Source: Stercorarius parasiticus (taxonomy: Eukaryota; Chordata; Aves; Charadriiformes; Stercorariidae). From it: a DNA stretch of 64,000 nt. The stretch lies in the NCBI GenBank assembly GCA_013396915.1, contig VWZL01000041.1, positions 1 to 64,000 of the forward strand, written 5' to 3'. Position 1 is the first letter of the stretch, and the number at the start of each line of letters is the position of its first letter. Under the pieces are notes generated by a model. That model worked only from the letters and a program-made list of their open reading frames with translations. It had not been told where the DNA came from and made no database searches. Both the position numbers and the translations under genes were made by a program. This document shows, piece after piece, positions 37,961-50,724 of the stretch.

Positions 37961-40900
37961 GTGAGCTATCTAAAAATTATAAACTGGGACTATGCATGTA
38001 GTATATCGAGGTGGCTGTTTGACTGCCATTTTTTTACAGACTTCCAAATTTTTTCTAAGTGATTTTAACCTCTTAGTTTAAAATATTGATTATTACATAT
38101 CACCATGCCACAGGTTAGCGATTTTGATCGACACATTTTAACATTAAAGATCATGCGTGCCAAACTCCTGGCTTTCTTACTCGTGGCTGTTTGCAGACAA
38201 ACCTCTGTGGTCATGCAATGGCACACTTATCACAGAGAAATTCATCACAACTTTAGAGAATGGGCCCCTCTTCCACGCGTTAAATTTCAGATTCTGACTT
38301 TTGAACGGTAGGTCTCTTCTTGTTAACTTGACTCCTAGCATTCTGGCTTTTGCATAAAGAGTAGCTCGCACTTAAAATTAACATTTTCATGTGAAGTAAC
38401 AGTTCTGACATACAAATACTTTGGAGTATATTTATTCCCCCCAGTAAGTACTTATATACACAAGGAAAGGTAGGACTCTTTCCCCTTACAGTACCACAAG
38501 CAAGCCAAATGGGACAGGTCACTGCATTTTTAACATTCCAGACAATGCTGGAGCAAGAGCAAAGATCTCTCTCCCAGGAAAATAGTTATGATTAGTCAGT
38601 CTGGTACCTGGGTATTTGGACTTGGCTGTATTTTCAGAAGGTTGTTCTTTTTCCATTCCTGCATTCATCTTTAGTATAATTCAGCATTGCGGGTATCAGC
38701 TCCCCTTGCCCAGAGGCTGTGTTCAGACTCAGTGACCTTGAGGTCAGTTGTGGGATTCATGCAGTCAGTGCTTTCCATCTATTTTTATGAACTTCGGGCA
38801 GAGTTTCTTTCATGCTTTCCAGTCTCTTATTAAGCTGTTTACTGCAAGCTCATGTTTGAATTCCTTGACATCACTAGAATTTGGTAGGAAGAAAAGAACC
38901 TCACAGACCTAGGTATTCTGGAGTAATAGAATAATTATTCTGCTTCTGAAAGTTAATTTGGCAATTTTTGTAACAGGAAGAAGATAGCATCTGAAAGTAA
39001 TGAATACCATAATGTTATTAAGAACAAAATCACAGATAAACCCATTTTAAACAATAATCGCTGTTGATTCCTATGTAATTCTTTCATCAACTTAATGCCC
39101 TGGGAAGAATCTGATTCCACTGGGGCTGAAAGAAAAATGCCTGGGCTTTCGAAGACATATGAGTCAGTACCACGGAACACTTAATCCATTCTTCAGTAAT
39201 ACCTTAATGATCAGCTGTCTTTCTCAGTGATTAGGCTCATATGCTGCCAACATAAAAATTCCTGCAGCAACTGAAGAAAGTGGTTAACAAAGTTCTTATG
39301 TACTGCATCTGCATCTTAAAATACCAAGCAGGGGTTTTTCAGCTGCTTGGTGTAGACAGACAGTATTTTGCTGAGTACTTAGTAATAGAAAATTGACGCT
39401 GTGAGGAGCAGTCTCCTAGTACGATATGCTTTTGATAAGCTCAAATTAGGATAGGATTTGGTACAGTGCTTACCACTGGATGTATAGCAGGACTTTTCCA
39501 GGATGGGCGTAGAAAAGCAATATGCCATTTGTTCAGTTAGAAACGTGTCCCAATTCTATGTGCCTTCAGCATTGCAGACTACAGATCCAGAAAAATTAAT
39601 ATTTTTTTTGACACATTGGAAGTATACATGGAAAGCAAATGTTGCTCTGGAAAATGACTGATTGGCCAAAGGTAATTCTTTGTTAAAATTTGTATTTTGT
39701 TGGTCAGAAATTTTAGGTCATTTTCGTTTTCATCAAAGCATTTCCACAGAGAGGAAAAATGTTCTGAGAACCCCTTATTCTATTTATACTGTTTATTAAA
39801 CATTTATTTTCACTTCCATTAGTTCTAATGTTTTTTGAAAATCACTACAGGCTAAATGCATTACTAAGAAAACTAGAAATATGTGTTCAGGTTCTAAAAT
39901 GTCAGCCAAAAGTAGACTTTTTTGCATGCTAATGATTTATTTTGTTAATATGTGTTTTTGGCCACTATGATTAATGAAAACAACTCTCATCCTTCTTGCA
40001 ATGTAAATAAATCTGGTTGGAGGATGTTTAAATATGAAGAGCCAAATAAACAGATACTTTGAAATATTCATTTCAAAAAGAGGTTTATAGTTGCAAATTC
40101 CAGGGTTTACGGTTTCGTTTTCAGACAGATTTAGAAAACAGTGATTAAGCATACAGCTTCTACTTAACTTGTGATAAGACAGAGGTTTGTGGGGAAAGCT
40201 ATCTGTAAAGATATAGGATTCCTTAAGGGTGTTTTCATATATATATTACATACATCATCATCTCATTTTCTGAAGTATGGGCTTTAGTAGGGAATATAAT
40301 TCTCCCAAGGGAATATACTTGCGAGAACTTAGCTTTGCTTTTGAGGTCACAAGACCTTCTGTCATGAGTGTCAATAAAGCATCTCTACGGGAAGGATTCT
40401 CTGCTTTGTTATAAAAATATGAATTAATCAAAACCTCAGCCTTCCTCTTGAATCAAACCAAAACTTTTCAGGTAAAAGCCATTTGTGTGTATGAAGCTGT
40501 ACATATTTTTACACAACTTCTAATCATTTTTCTATGAGATCTTTCTTCCTTTCTGGGCCCCAAACAACTGTGTAATTTTTGTGGTTACCCCATGAGACTC
40601 TGCTCATTCCCTTCAGTGGCTCTAGTCAGCTTTTAACCTTTTTTGTGACATTCTCCTGGCAGACTTTAACGCATATAATTTTGAGTTACATATTGCTTGG
40701 CTTTTGCCTTCAGCCCTGTGTGTGAGCCAGAATCACTGCTCATCAGGAACCTTTCATGGACAACAAGTTTCAAGTAGAGCAACTAATGAATCTCAGCAAA
40801 TGTTCTGGCTGCTATAATGTAAACATCAGTAAGAAAACAGGGAGAGTTAGAAGAGAGGAAAGATTTAGGAACACAAATAAAGACTTCAGGCACAGAGAAC

Positions 40901-41268
40901 AGGAAAAAAAAGTGTTGAAATCACAAAATGACTGATAGATGAAGACAAAGCACGTGCTTCAAAGGATTGATAAGTACCTGGACATTTTAAGAGTTCTTCA
41001 GAACAGATATTGTTGAAAATTACTACTTTTATTTTCATTACTACAGGTAAGTGGTTGTATTCATTGGTGGTGCAAAAAGAATCTCCCCCTTGGTTTATAG
41101 TTCTTACAAAGACTCACGGGGTATCTCTTGTATATTAGATGAAATTACTCGTTTCAGACTACTTAGCTCTTTAAGCAAAGTTGATTTGTTTTGCTAATTT
41201 ATAGCACTTGAAAATTATTATATACATTTTTAAAGCATAGGTATGACTTCCCTTTATTTTGTACACAG
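37961..41268 (+). other. ITGA8: Intron w11/w12, 3308 bases, phase 0
   Basis: Unique AT-rich sequence; no CR1 or tandem repeat of note. Open frames near 38105-38522 on both strands overlap each other and resemble no family I know. Confidence 0.82.
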
Positions 41269-41382
41269 AACTGTACAAATGTGAAGTGTATCCTAATTTC
41301 CTGCACTGTGGGACAACTGGAAAGAGGGAAGAGTGCAGCGCTAAAAATCAGGTCCCGGCTATGGGCCCAAACATTCCTGGAG
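41269..41382 (+). CDS. ITGA8: Integrin alpha-8 exon w12 (calf-2)
   Basis: 114 bases, 38 codons, phase 0 at both ends, between gtacacag| and gag|gtaatg. It reads NCTNVKCILISCTVGQLERG, then KSAALKIRSRLWAQTFLE. The NCTxxxCxxISC cysteine cluster and the GxLxxGxSAxLxxRSRLWxxTF block are hallmarks of the last calf-2 strands and hold the disulfide that keeps heavy and light chains joined. A sequon N-C-T opens the exon. The preceding open frame is closed, so this exon is visible only by splicing. Confidence 0.97.
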
Positions 41383-43964
41383 GTAATGCACACAAAAATC
41401 TCCTTCTATACACAAAGACCTCTGCATCTTTTATTTGACTAGATATTTAAGAATACAAATGAGGAAATTAAGTGGGCCAAATGCAAATCCTTTTTTGTTA
41501 TCACTTTCTTTGAAGATAACATCTTACTGGTTCCTGTTCAGGTCGCATACATGCTGCTTACTTTTCTTTTTCTCACTATCGCTCCTTCTTGAATTCGTGT
41601 CCTGACTCTTACCTGAAAATTCCAAGATTATTTTTAAACACCTTTCCTGGTTTTGTTTCTGCTTTCCTGGACTGGTTCAAATCAACAATCTCTTAGGTCT
41701 CCTTGATGTGCTCTGCATTCATCACATCTTTCCTGATGAAAGGTTTTTCTTGGAGCCAAACAGTATATGGTGTACGCTGTGTCCAGTTTAAAAATTCGTT
41801 GTTATTCATTGTCCTTTAATCTATGGAAGAGTAATATGTACCAAGCTCGTATAACATACAACACCGATGTAGTGACAGTCTGTGTCTTACCACTAAAAAG
41901 ACGGGACAGTGCAGACCGTGGGAAAAAGGAACTTCTTTTTGCAAATTCTTGCATTTCCAACTTCATCTGCCCTCAGAGTTGTATTTACACTGCATGAGGC
42001 AGAGGGATTGCACTGTGACCTGTTACCTCACAGCTGGCCATGTGTCTGTAGTACTATGTGACTGTTGTATCTTTAACACTGGGCAGTATTAAGCTCCTCA
42101 CACCTTTTAAGTTAATTTCTCCCTTTCCTTAAATGTGAAAGCACATAAAAGAAATTCTTCCTCACTTAACTCGCTTTCCTGGAGAAAAAAGAGAGGAGGT
42201 GGGACAGTATTTACAGAAAGTTGAATGCCAGCTCAATAGCTAACCATTGTTGCTCCAAATCCACAATGGGTGCATACTTTGGGGGTTAGAGGTCTCTCTT
42301 AGTGTAACAACGGGACTATGACTACAGGTGAGTTGAGAGATTTTTCTACGTATCTGTGTGGTAGGTAACAGAAACATGTGGTTCTGTTCCTTCTGCAACA
42401 GCTATTAGCACCATTATGACTGAAGAGAGCATAGAACTATCTGGCCTTGCTTGAGAGAAAGTGATTTCTGTCTAGCTCAGTAACAAAGGACATCCTTTCA
42501 GATACTAAGAGAATTAATTCCTGATTTGTCAGTACATTTTCTTTCTGTTAAGAATCAATCCCAAGAAACTTTCATATCCTTTCTTCAGTTCCCTTACACA
42601 AATACAATGATTTTAAGAGGAGGCATATTTAGCAAATGTGTTTGAAAGGCTAGACTGCGTGTACTTCATTTAGGTTTGCTTAGTGAGTCATCTGCTAGTG
42701 GGAAAAAAGGGCAGGCTCCAGTTCAAATTTAAGCGCAAAAGCTTGCCAGCTTGGATCTCTCTCTGTCCTTCCAAATCTGGGTAACTGGGATGGACACCTT
42801 CTGGTGTAAGCTTTTGCAAAGGTCTTAGAAAATTTTGCACAGAAAATGCCAGTAGGTAAGCATCCTGCACTCACAGGAAAAATATATATATAGGAAAATA
42901 TGATGGGAATTTTATTCCAATTTTTTCTAATTCCAGTAAGAGACTGTTTGATGTTTGCATATGGGCTAGTCCCTGTTAAGTTCAGTTAAGAACTTAACTG
43001 CACTGGTTCACTGTTCCTAACGCATAGAGACAGGCGGAGAGGCAGAGATATTATCCTTGGCTGGAACAGTCTGTGATAATTTTTGACCACTGCAGTGTGC
43101 AAGCAATATCACAGCGAAACTTCCCCATGTTCTTCACCAAGCAAGAGATAAAGCTTAGCTCCCTTAGATAGCTACCATGCTGGGAACTGTACTTGACACA
43201 TTCCGCATCCAATCAAGTCTTTCTGTTCATCATTCTGCTAGTGAAATATAATTAAGTCTGTAAGGGCCAAAACCAAGGTCTTGTGAAAAAAACAAACACA
43301 TAAATGAAAACCCTTGCACAGATCCTTAGATGCCAATTTTCTAGGCTATTTGCAGTTATTTCAGTGGGAAATAGTCTCATAAAAGTTTTTCTAAAAGTCC
43401 AGTTTAGTATGTAACAAGAAATAACTGTAAGAGATTAAAGCTAAACAAATTTAATGAGAAACAGAGTGTTTCTCTGAGTTTTTGGTGGTGACAGAGGATG
43501 TGTAACAGTTGGAACAAACTAGCTACAGAAGATATGAAGTCTCCTTTTCTTAGTGACTCTTAATAAAGGCAGAATCTGTTTCTAGAATATAAGCTTAGTT
43601 AGCCTGACTTAGGTTCAGAACAAGGATAACTGCATGAAATTCAGTGTCATGTTTAATGCCGGAGCTGTGGGACTCATCTTACCTAATTTTAGTCATCTGA
43701 AAGTTAGGTGCCAAAGCTAGTTGCCTAATTCTGTGGCCAGTGAGAAGACAGAGAGGTATCTTCAGAGTATGCTTTATCCAGCTGATTTGAAACACCTTCT
43801 CTGCCCACCTTCTGATCTGAATGGTGGAGAAGGGTCAAAGCTGTGCCTTGGGACATGGATCTGTGCAAACCCACCAGGCAATGCCAGTGCTGCAGTCCCT
43901 TTAGCTCCTCCTTGCTCCTTAATAAATCCTGCTTGCTATGCCTGCACTCGGTGAGCTCAAGGCA

Positions 43965-44246
43965 GAGGTGGTGCCGGGCACCAACAGGACAAGAGGTAAT
44001 GGGCACAAACTTGAACATAGGAAGTTCCACCTAAACATGAGAAGGAACTTCTTTACTTTGAGGGTGGCAGAGCACTGGAACGGGCTGCCCAGAGAGGTGG
44101 TGGAGTCTCCACCTCTGCAGACATTCAAAACATGCCTGGACGCATTCCTGTGCAACCTGCTCTAGGTGACCCTGCTCTGGCAGGGGGGTTGGACTGGATG
44201 ATCTCCAGAGGTCCCTTCCAACCCCTACCATTCTGTGATTCTGTGG
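43965..44246 (+). mobile_element. CR1 LINE, 3' fragment, sense
   Basis: The frame at 43938-44165 encodes the CR1 ORF2 end, with GNGHKLEHRKFHLNMRRNFF and EHWNGLPREVVESPPLQTFK. After it comes the typical 3' end ggatgatctccagaggtccc, then ttccaacccctacc and two octamer-like units (attctgtg). The open frame and intact 3' end make this one of the youngest copies in the window. It is 5' truncated to about 280 bases. Confidence 0.95.
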
Positions 44247-46104
44247 AACCTTACACCAGCCTGTGGGCAGGGGCAAGGATGAGCCATCCTGTAGACTCCC
44301 TGGCTGCAGAGACCTCATGGCAAACACTCCTACAAGTACATCTTTTGCTTACTCCACTGTCCTTACATACCCTTATCCTTACAAGGCTTGTTGTGAGCTG
44401 TGATCTTACCTTTTATCTGTATCCTTAGGAAACATTTCTGTTTCCTTTGAATATTAACTTGCAAGCCTTGTAAAAGCTCAGAAAACTCCACTTAAAGCAA
44501 AAGGATTTTTTTCTAAGTAAAAAAGGTAGTCCCCAGAGAACTGTTGCATCCTCCCATTTATGTCTAAGAAGCTGCCAGAATAACATGACCCCTGCTTCCC
44601 GTGTAAACTTAGATAATGAGAAGAGAGAGAGAGCAAATAATGCGATGGGATCTGGTTGCCTTCCTCCCACTCATCTCAAAACAGTTCCCTTTTTCACAGC
44701 CCCTTTTAAAATTAACAGTTATACAGCCTTTGTCGTAAAAGACTGTAGAGCACAATTAGTTTCCTAAAAAGGGCATAATCTGCCCTTAGTAAGCCTGTTA
44801 ACCTCTAGTTCCTAAGGTTATTCCAGAAGCAAACTGAAGTAAGCCTAAAAAACAACTGCTGTTAGCAAGGCTGAAATCTGTAGATTCAAACTGAGGATGA
44901 AAATACAGTAAAAATAATTAGGATGTGGTAATTCCAAACCAGGAAGGACAGTTCAAGGGCCAGAGTGAACCCCACAGTCATGGTTTTGTAAAGAAACTTA
45001 GAGGAAAAGTTGCTGTTTCTAGAGCAACATCCCAAACTCTTTTGCACATGCAATTAATGTACAAAATTTTCATAAGCCAAAGAAAGCAGGATAATGATGA
45101 CCTACAACATTGCTCAATGTATTATAATCTAAATGAAGATACAATCATCTGCAGAAGAAATTGTTTGTGCTTATTAAAACTGAGAACACACGTCATTATG
45201 TATTTTCTTCTTATAGATATGCTAATGCAAACCTGAGAAGAATTTGAAAGTGATTGATTAATGCTAGGATGAAATAATTCATGTTTCTCATTGAAGTTAT
45301 ATGGATCAGCCTGTATATTTTGTTGCCACAAAGATCAGTCATGTATTGAGTGACTCCTTCCTCTTCCACTTAGTTTGACTGACAACAGCTGACCCCTTTG
45401 CCTCTTGACAGTTGTAATCTGTCACCTTAAAACCCAAACTCCCATAACAAATAACAGTTAAATGACGTGCAATTATTAGACATGTTTGAGTAAATAAAGC
45501 AGCCCGAATTTCCCAACCAGCCAACAAAGATAGAGACGGACATTGTGCAAAGGCCAAGAAGAATCACAGACTTTCTTGGATTAACTTCAAAGCCTGGCTG
45601 TAAATATGAACCCTCTAGTAAAGCTGACTTTTGAATTCAGACTTGCTGATTGAGCAAATAATAGCCTTATTCGTGCAAAAGAGAAACAACCTTATATGGT
45701 TATGTTACGTTGTGTTCTGTTAGGCCTCTATTATGTCCCCATTTGTCTAATCATGGTATTTCTGAGTCATCAGAGGGAGATCCAAGGGGATCTTGCCCAG
45801 TATACTTTGGTGGGTACTGTTTAATATGAGACTCAGGGGTTGGCTAGTAAAACATCTGTTTTGAAAATGTGTTTCTAAATGATGAATCGGTACCATCTGT
45901 CTGATTTGCGACATCCTTCCAGGCTCCAAGCTCTTTGGACACTTATAGGACTGTGGGAAGTGGAACTCAGCTCATTCTTGACTATTATTTCAGCCTGTAT
46001 TGAAAGTTCCTCACAATGATAAAAATCTCCTTCTGGGAGAGCCTGGGGAGGCAGTAATGTAAAGAAAACAGAGAGGGTGTGCAAGGTTCCCAAGAGGTTT
46101 GAAG

Positions 46105-46123
46105 TTTATTTTATTTTATTTTA
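46105..46123. repeat. (ATTTT)n microsatellite
   Basis: About four units of attt(t) in a row. Short and probably not a marker of any element. Confidence 0.75.
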
Positions 46124-46689
46124 ATGTTATTGACTATAATTGTATTATTTCTCTGTTGACTTTTAGACAGATACAGGTATTTGAATTTGGCACCCCTGAC
46201 TGCATGAACTTTAATACCTAGAAGGGAGAAAAATCTAATTTAAAGCTGAGAAAGCTGAAAAGCAACAGAAACGTCGTATCCACACTGTAATCAGGTGCTC
46301 CCTTAGTACACAAGGCCTTGTTTTGGCTTCTCTGTTAAATACTTATTCAGTGTTCCTGAACATGCACTGCTCCTGTTACTTTTTAGCTGCCTAAAAATGG
46401 AAATGTATGCTTGACGTAATAAAGGTGATGAGCACTGCAACACCCACATCTTAAGTGCCTGACCCCAGACTGGTATCCGAAACCTGAAAATAAACACCCA
46501 GTCTCCCTATAAAGCATATGGAGACAATGAGGTGCCTCAGACAAATTGACTTGCACTAACCATCAGGGTGGTGCATGAGGGCTATCCCTTGTCAGGAGGA
46601 TAAGCACCCAAATCAGAATTAAGTGGGAATATTTCCACCCTTTCAGAAGGCAGAATCCAAAAATTACTCAGGAGGTACCTATAGCATTA

Positions 46690-46915
46690 GTTGAAAGACT
46701 TAAAGAGGTCTTTGTTTATTCAAAATTCAGTGGCAGAAGCTAGAGCTAGCAGTCTAGTGATTAGAGAATTCATGACTGGAAGAAGTGAATTCAATTCCTT
46801 CTTCAACGTGAGAAACCCCATATCCCTGCTTTATAGAAGGATGATTTTCCCTTCTGCTGAAGCTGCACCTCTACAAGGACATAAAAAGAAATTGAGATGT
46901 CTGGAAGGGTATAGA
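46690..46915 (+). mobile_element. Probable old tRNA-derived SINE head (uncertain)
   Basis: tagtgattaga at 46755-46765 resembles an RNA polymerase III A box and aattcaattcc at 46788-46798 resembles a B box (GGTTCRANNCC), at the spacing of a tRNA. The phrase agtctagtgattagag, then a gactgg-like block, then ttcaattcc follows the layout of MIR/CORE-type tRNA SINEs of amniotes. The body after it is too diverged to place, so the edges are guesses. A chance match cannot be excluded. Confidence 0.4.
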
Positions 46916-49900
46916 AAATGAGATAGAGCCTGATGTAATACCTTGGGTTTTGGGCCATCAGCTAGAAGTCCTCCCAGTCCTCTCATCCTCCTTCGCCTTC
47001 ATTGCCTGGCACATGGAGCTATCATCACTGTTAAAGTGCATGCTCTAATTGTACTTCCTTGATGAGAAATTTTGTTGGGAATCTCCATATTTTACCACTG
47101 GTGAACTCAGAGACTCTTTTTAGCATGGTAGAAATTCTCTAGGCCAGGTAACGCTTTTGGGACAAGGATTCAGTTTAGCTGCACAAAGGCCATTGGAGGC
47201 AGAATACAGATAAGCAGTGCAGTGAGGTCACACAGACTATCCTCGGTGCAGCACACATGTGTTCGCAGAGGCTTGGAAGTCAGAACAGAGGTGACAGCGG
47301 TGTAGGTGGTCCAAGACAGGTGAGAGATCTAGCTCTTGTACAGGCTCCTTTATTCAATCATTTTTCCCCCTCTCCTCTTTACTATGGGAACAATTACTCC
47401 ATCTGCAAGTGGGATATGACCTCAAGGAACAATAGTTTCTATCCTCAGCATCCCCCAGCACAGAACCTCTTTCCATGTCCAGTGGAAAACATCTCAGTCA
47501 ACGGAAGCCTGCTTAGCCTTTTCAAAGCATTATTCTGCCGCCAGCCTAAATTCCCTGTCTGTGGGTGGAAGTGGGGAAGCATCAGAAAAATTAGTCAGAG
47601 AGATATCTTGTTCTCTCATTAATTGACATATATAAGCCATATATGAATGTTTAAGTAGATGATTTTAATTCAGACTGAGAATTAAAAGCCATAAATCTGA
47701 TGCACTGCCCTGCAAGCCACATGTAATAACAAAAGGAGGAAGTCATCAAAGAAATTCGCCTTTACGTCAAACAACTGTTGTTATTTGAAAAAACAAAATA
47801 ATTAAAAAAGAAAACTGTGTGTGGCCAAAAATACTGTATTATAATGGATTTGATTGTTTGTGTGGAATGAAGGCTAGAAAGAAAGAGTCCTTGGCACTGG
47901 GCTGAACTAGCTGGAAGTTTTTTTGGGCGTGGGCTAGCTTTGTTTTCATTCGTTGTTATTTAAAGTAATGTCAAAATGTTGACAAGAGCAGAACATGAGA
48001 CTCTTGCTAGATGTGCTAAAGTATAGGTGATGTCAGCTATATGAAGAAATAAACATCTTAAATCGATAACCATTAAGATCTGTATATTAAAGTGTTCTGA
48101 AATCACAACAAAATATCTGCCTGTATTATAATGTAAAATAGCCTGTTTAAATGAATGTAAAAGATAAAATATGTGAAGTGTAAGAAGTTAATGACAGAGA
48201 TGAGGATGTGTTGATTTTCAGAGGAGTTGTGTTGTCTTTGGTCACAGATACATTTGGGTGGACATGCCCTCTTGTTATGAATAGCACAAGTACTTTTTGA
48301 CCATGCATGGCGTCATACATACATTTTTTAACAAATTAATACAGGAACAAATAGTTGTATGACCTCTACTCTCAGCATTTATGTCAGCTACTCTATTTAT
48401 TGGCAGTAGTTCAGGGTTTTGGAGGTATGGGTCAAAGAAAGCAAGCTAATGAATTCCCACAGACTATGTTTAAAAGGTAACACCATATTGCTTACCTTCT
48501 TGTCTCTAAAATGTGCCATACTCCAGCAGACATGAAGAGAAACAAGTTCTAATCAAGCAAGGCCAATATTGTTATAACAGCACTGAACTCCGTATGCAAC
48601 AGATGTAAGTTCTGGGGGGAAAATTCCACCGCAGCATGCAGCTTGCAATAGAGAAAGTACATACATACCCTTCAGATTGGGTGGCTTCGCTGGGCTACAT
48701 CTAGCCAGAAAAAAAGTATTTCGGAGAGGTTGAACAATGCTCCATAGAGACAATGGAACAAAGTCATTCTCTGGGGAGACTGGGGAGTCTCTCCAGTAGT
48801 TAAACTCTTCAAACCTGCAGAAGAACAATGACCTGTCAGATTTCTTTAAGCTGCTGAAAGTTTTGTTCCTCCCACCCTCAGTCTAGCTCCCTGTGGGACA
48901 GATTTGTCCCTGCATTTTAGTCTGTTCTCTGACCAGGATGCCTCCATGTGCCCTAAAGATAGTTGGGGGAGACATATTGAGTTTCCTGCAGAAACCACCA
49001 GCGTTCCACTGGAGCCTAGAGAACTCTCCTTCAAATTGTCCAAGGTTTTCCAGTACTTTCCACATTATTTCTGTTTGTCTTGATTGTACTTAGGGAAACA
49101 CGGAACTGAATATTTCTTGGGAACACTTCCCTTCACTTCTGGATGCTTCCGTGTCTTGCAACTGTTAAAGAAAACAAAGGCTTCATTTCAAAAATCTATT
49201 TGTAAAACAAAAGTGTGTAGAGAGAGAGAAGTCTTAATAAATACACCAGCAGGGATCTACCACCCAAGCAACACAGGGGATGGCCACGTTTTGCCTACTT
49301 ACCAGGATATTGGCAAACTACTGTCTCAGCGATGCACACAAGAGCAGGCACTGCTTGTTCTAGCACAAAGGGAAGCTCAAAAGGCCAGTGTAGCTGGGTC
49401 TGGGCTACCTACTGTTGGCCATTAGGCACTGACATTCACAAATGCCAAATTCCGTCTTCGCCTTCCTCTGAGCCATAATGAAGTCCTCAGCTTGAATTGC
49501 AAACCACAGGTCCTGCTGCTTCCAGTAAACGCTGAATATTTAAACATGTGCTATTTCAAAAATGATATTGTAAAGAAATGCTGTTTCTCACAAATGACTT
49601 GAGAATTATAAACAAGTCTGTAGGAGAGACAGCTGCCTGTATCTCCAAGGTGTTGGTACAAGTAAAAATCCTGTTTGCGACCGATGCTGACCACAGTCAT
49701 TGTTTTAATGACCTTTGCCACAAACACATAATTCTGTGAATGCGGACAATAGTCTCTAGTCTTTTAAATTCTCCATTCCCTGTAAAGCAATGCAGATGTG
49801 CAGCATTTCCAGGAGCCCAATGAAGGGTTGAGGAGAGTTGATAGCTGTGGGCACAACCCAAGGTTGTTAACCCCAGCCAAGGATTAATCCACAGGAAGTG

Positions 49901-50724
49901 CCCTCCTCTGATGTTCTTATTGTTGATATAAACTGAAGATTAAATAAGCCATGTATAGTAGGTGAAAGGATTTATTTTTCCATGAGTGCTGTGTTTCCTT
50001 TATACGATGTTTCAAGAGAGTTAATGCCTTCACTGTACTTTAGCCAATCAGGCTGCATGTCTAATGTCTACTTCTTTAATAATATAACATATCCTGCTCT
50101 CTCCATTACAGATTACTTTTATAAATCATATAAGTCATACCCAGAATCCTGCTTAATAAGAATTGCTTAGAGTCAAAAGCATAAGACTTTTTTCTGGCTT
50201 TTTTCTGAACGCAAAACATTGCACAACTACAAAAACATGCTGGGACTTTGTGCGAGAAGTCTAGAGCTGTAGAATAAAAGATTAAGAATGGCTTGAGTCT
50301 GAAAATGGAAAATAATTAGTGTGATAAGGAAAAATTATTTTTCTGAAGATCATCTCAGAGATGTTCAGCACCATGAAAGTGTATAAAAAATACTTATTTG
50401 CCAAGTTCAATATTAAATCAGTCTAATTCTTAATTTCAAACACTGTTCATAGAAAAGGTAGTTCCCTTTCATTAGATGCCACCTATGTTAAGGAGCTGAT
50501 TTGACTATCCCTATGTAGTCATTTGAGTCAGTTTTCTTCATATTGCTCATTCCTAATAGAAGCCCCAAGGACAGGTTATATGTTCTGATAATAAACATTC
50601 AGCTGCTCTCTATATTTTAAAAGAACAAAATATGGCAGAGCCAAATGAGTTCCAGAAGGCAATAAATGTGCTGGCTTTATGTCACCAGTAAACACTCACA
50701 TACTTGAAGAGAAATTTATTTTTT

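Noticed and set aside
43938..44165. Open frame ending in a plausible protein tail, first taken for a small gene.
   Set aside because: It is the C-terminal end of CR1 ORF2 followed by the CR1 3' end.
47257..47622. Plus-strand open frame of 121 codons with several Cys and Pro.
   Set aside because: No recognisable domain; cysteine spacing does not fit a zinc finger, and no exon-like borders were found.
49084..49425. Plus-strand open frame of 113 codons.
   Set aside because: No similarity to any family I know. It does not join in phase with the ITGA8 exons and lacks a good acceptor.
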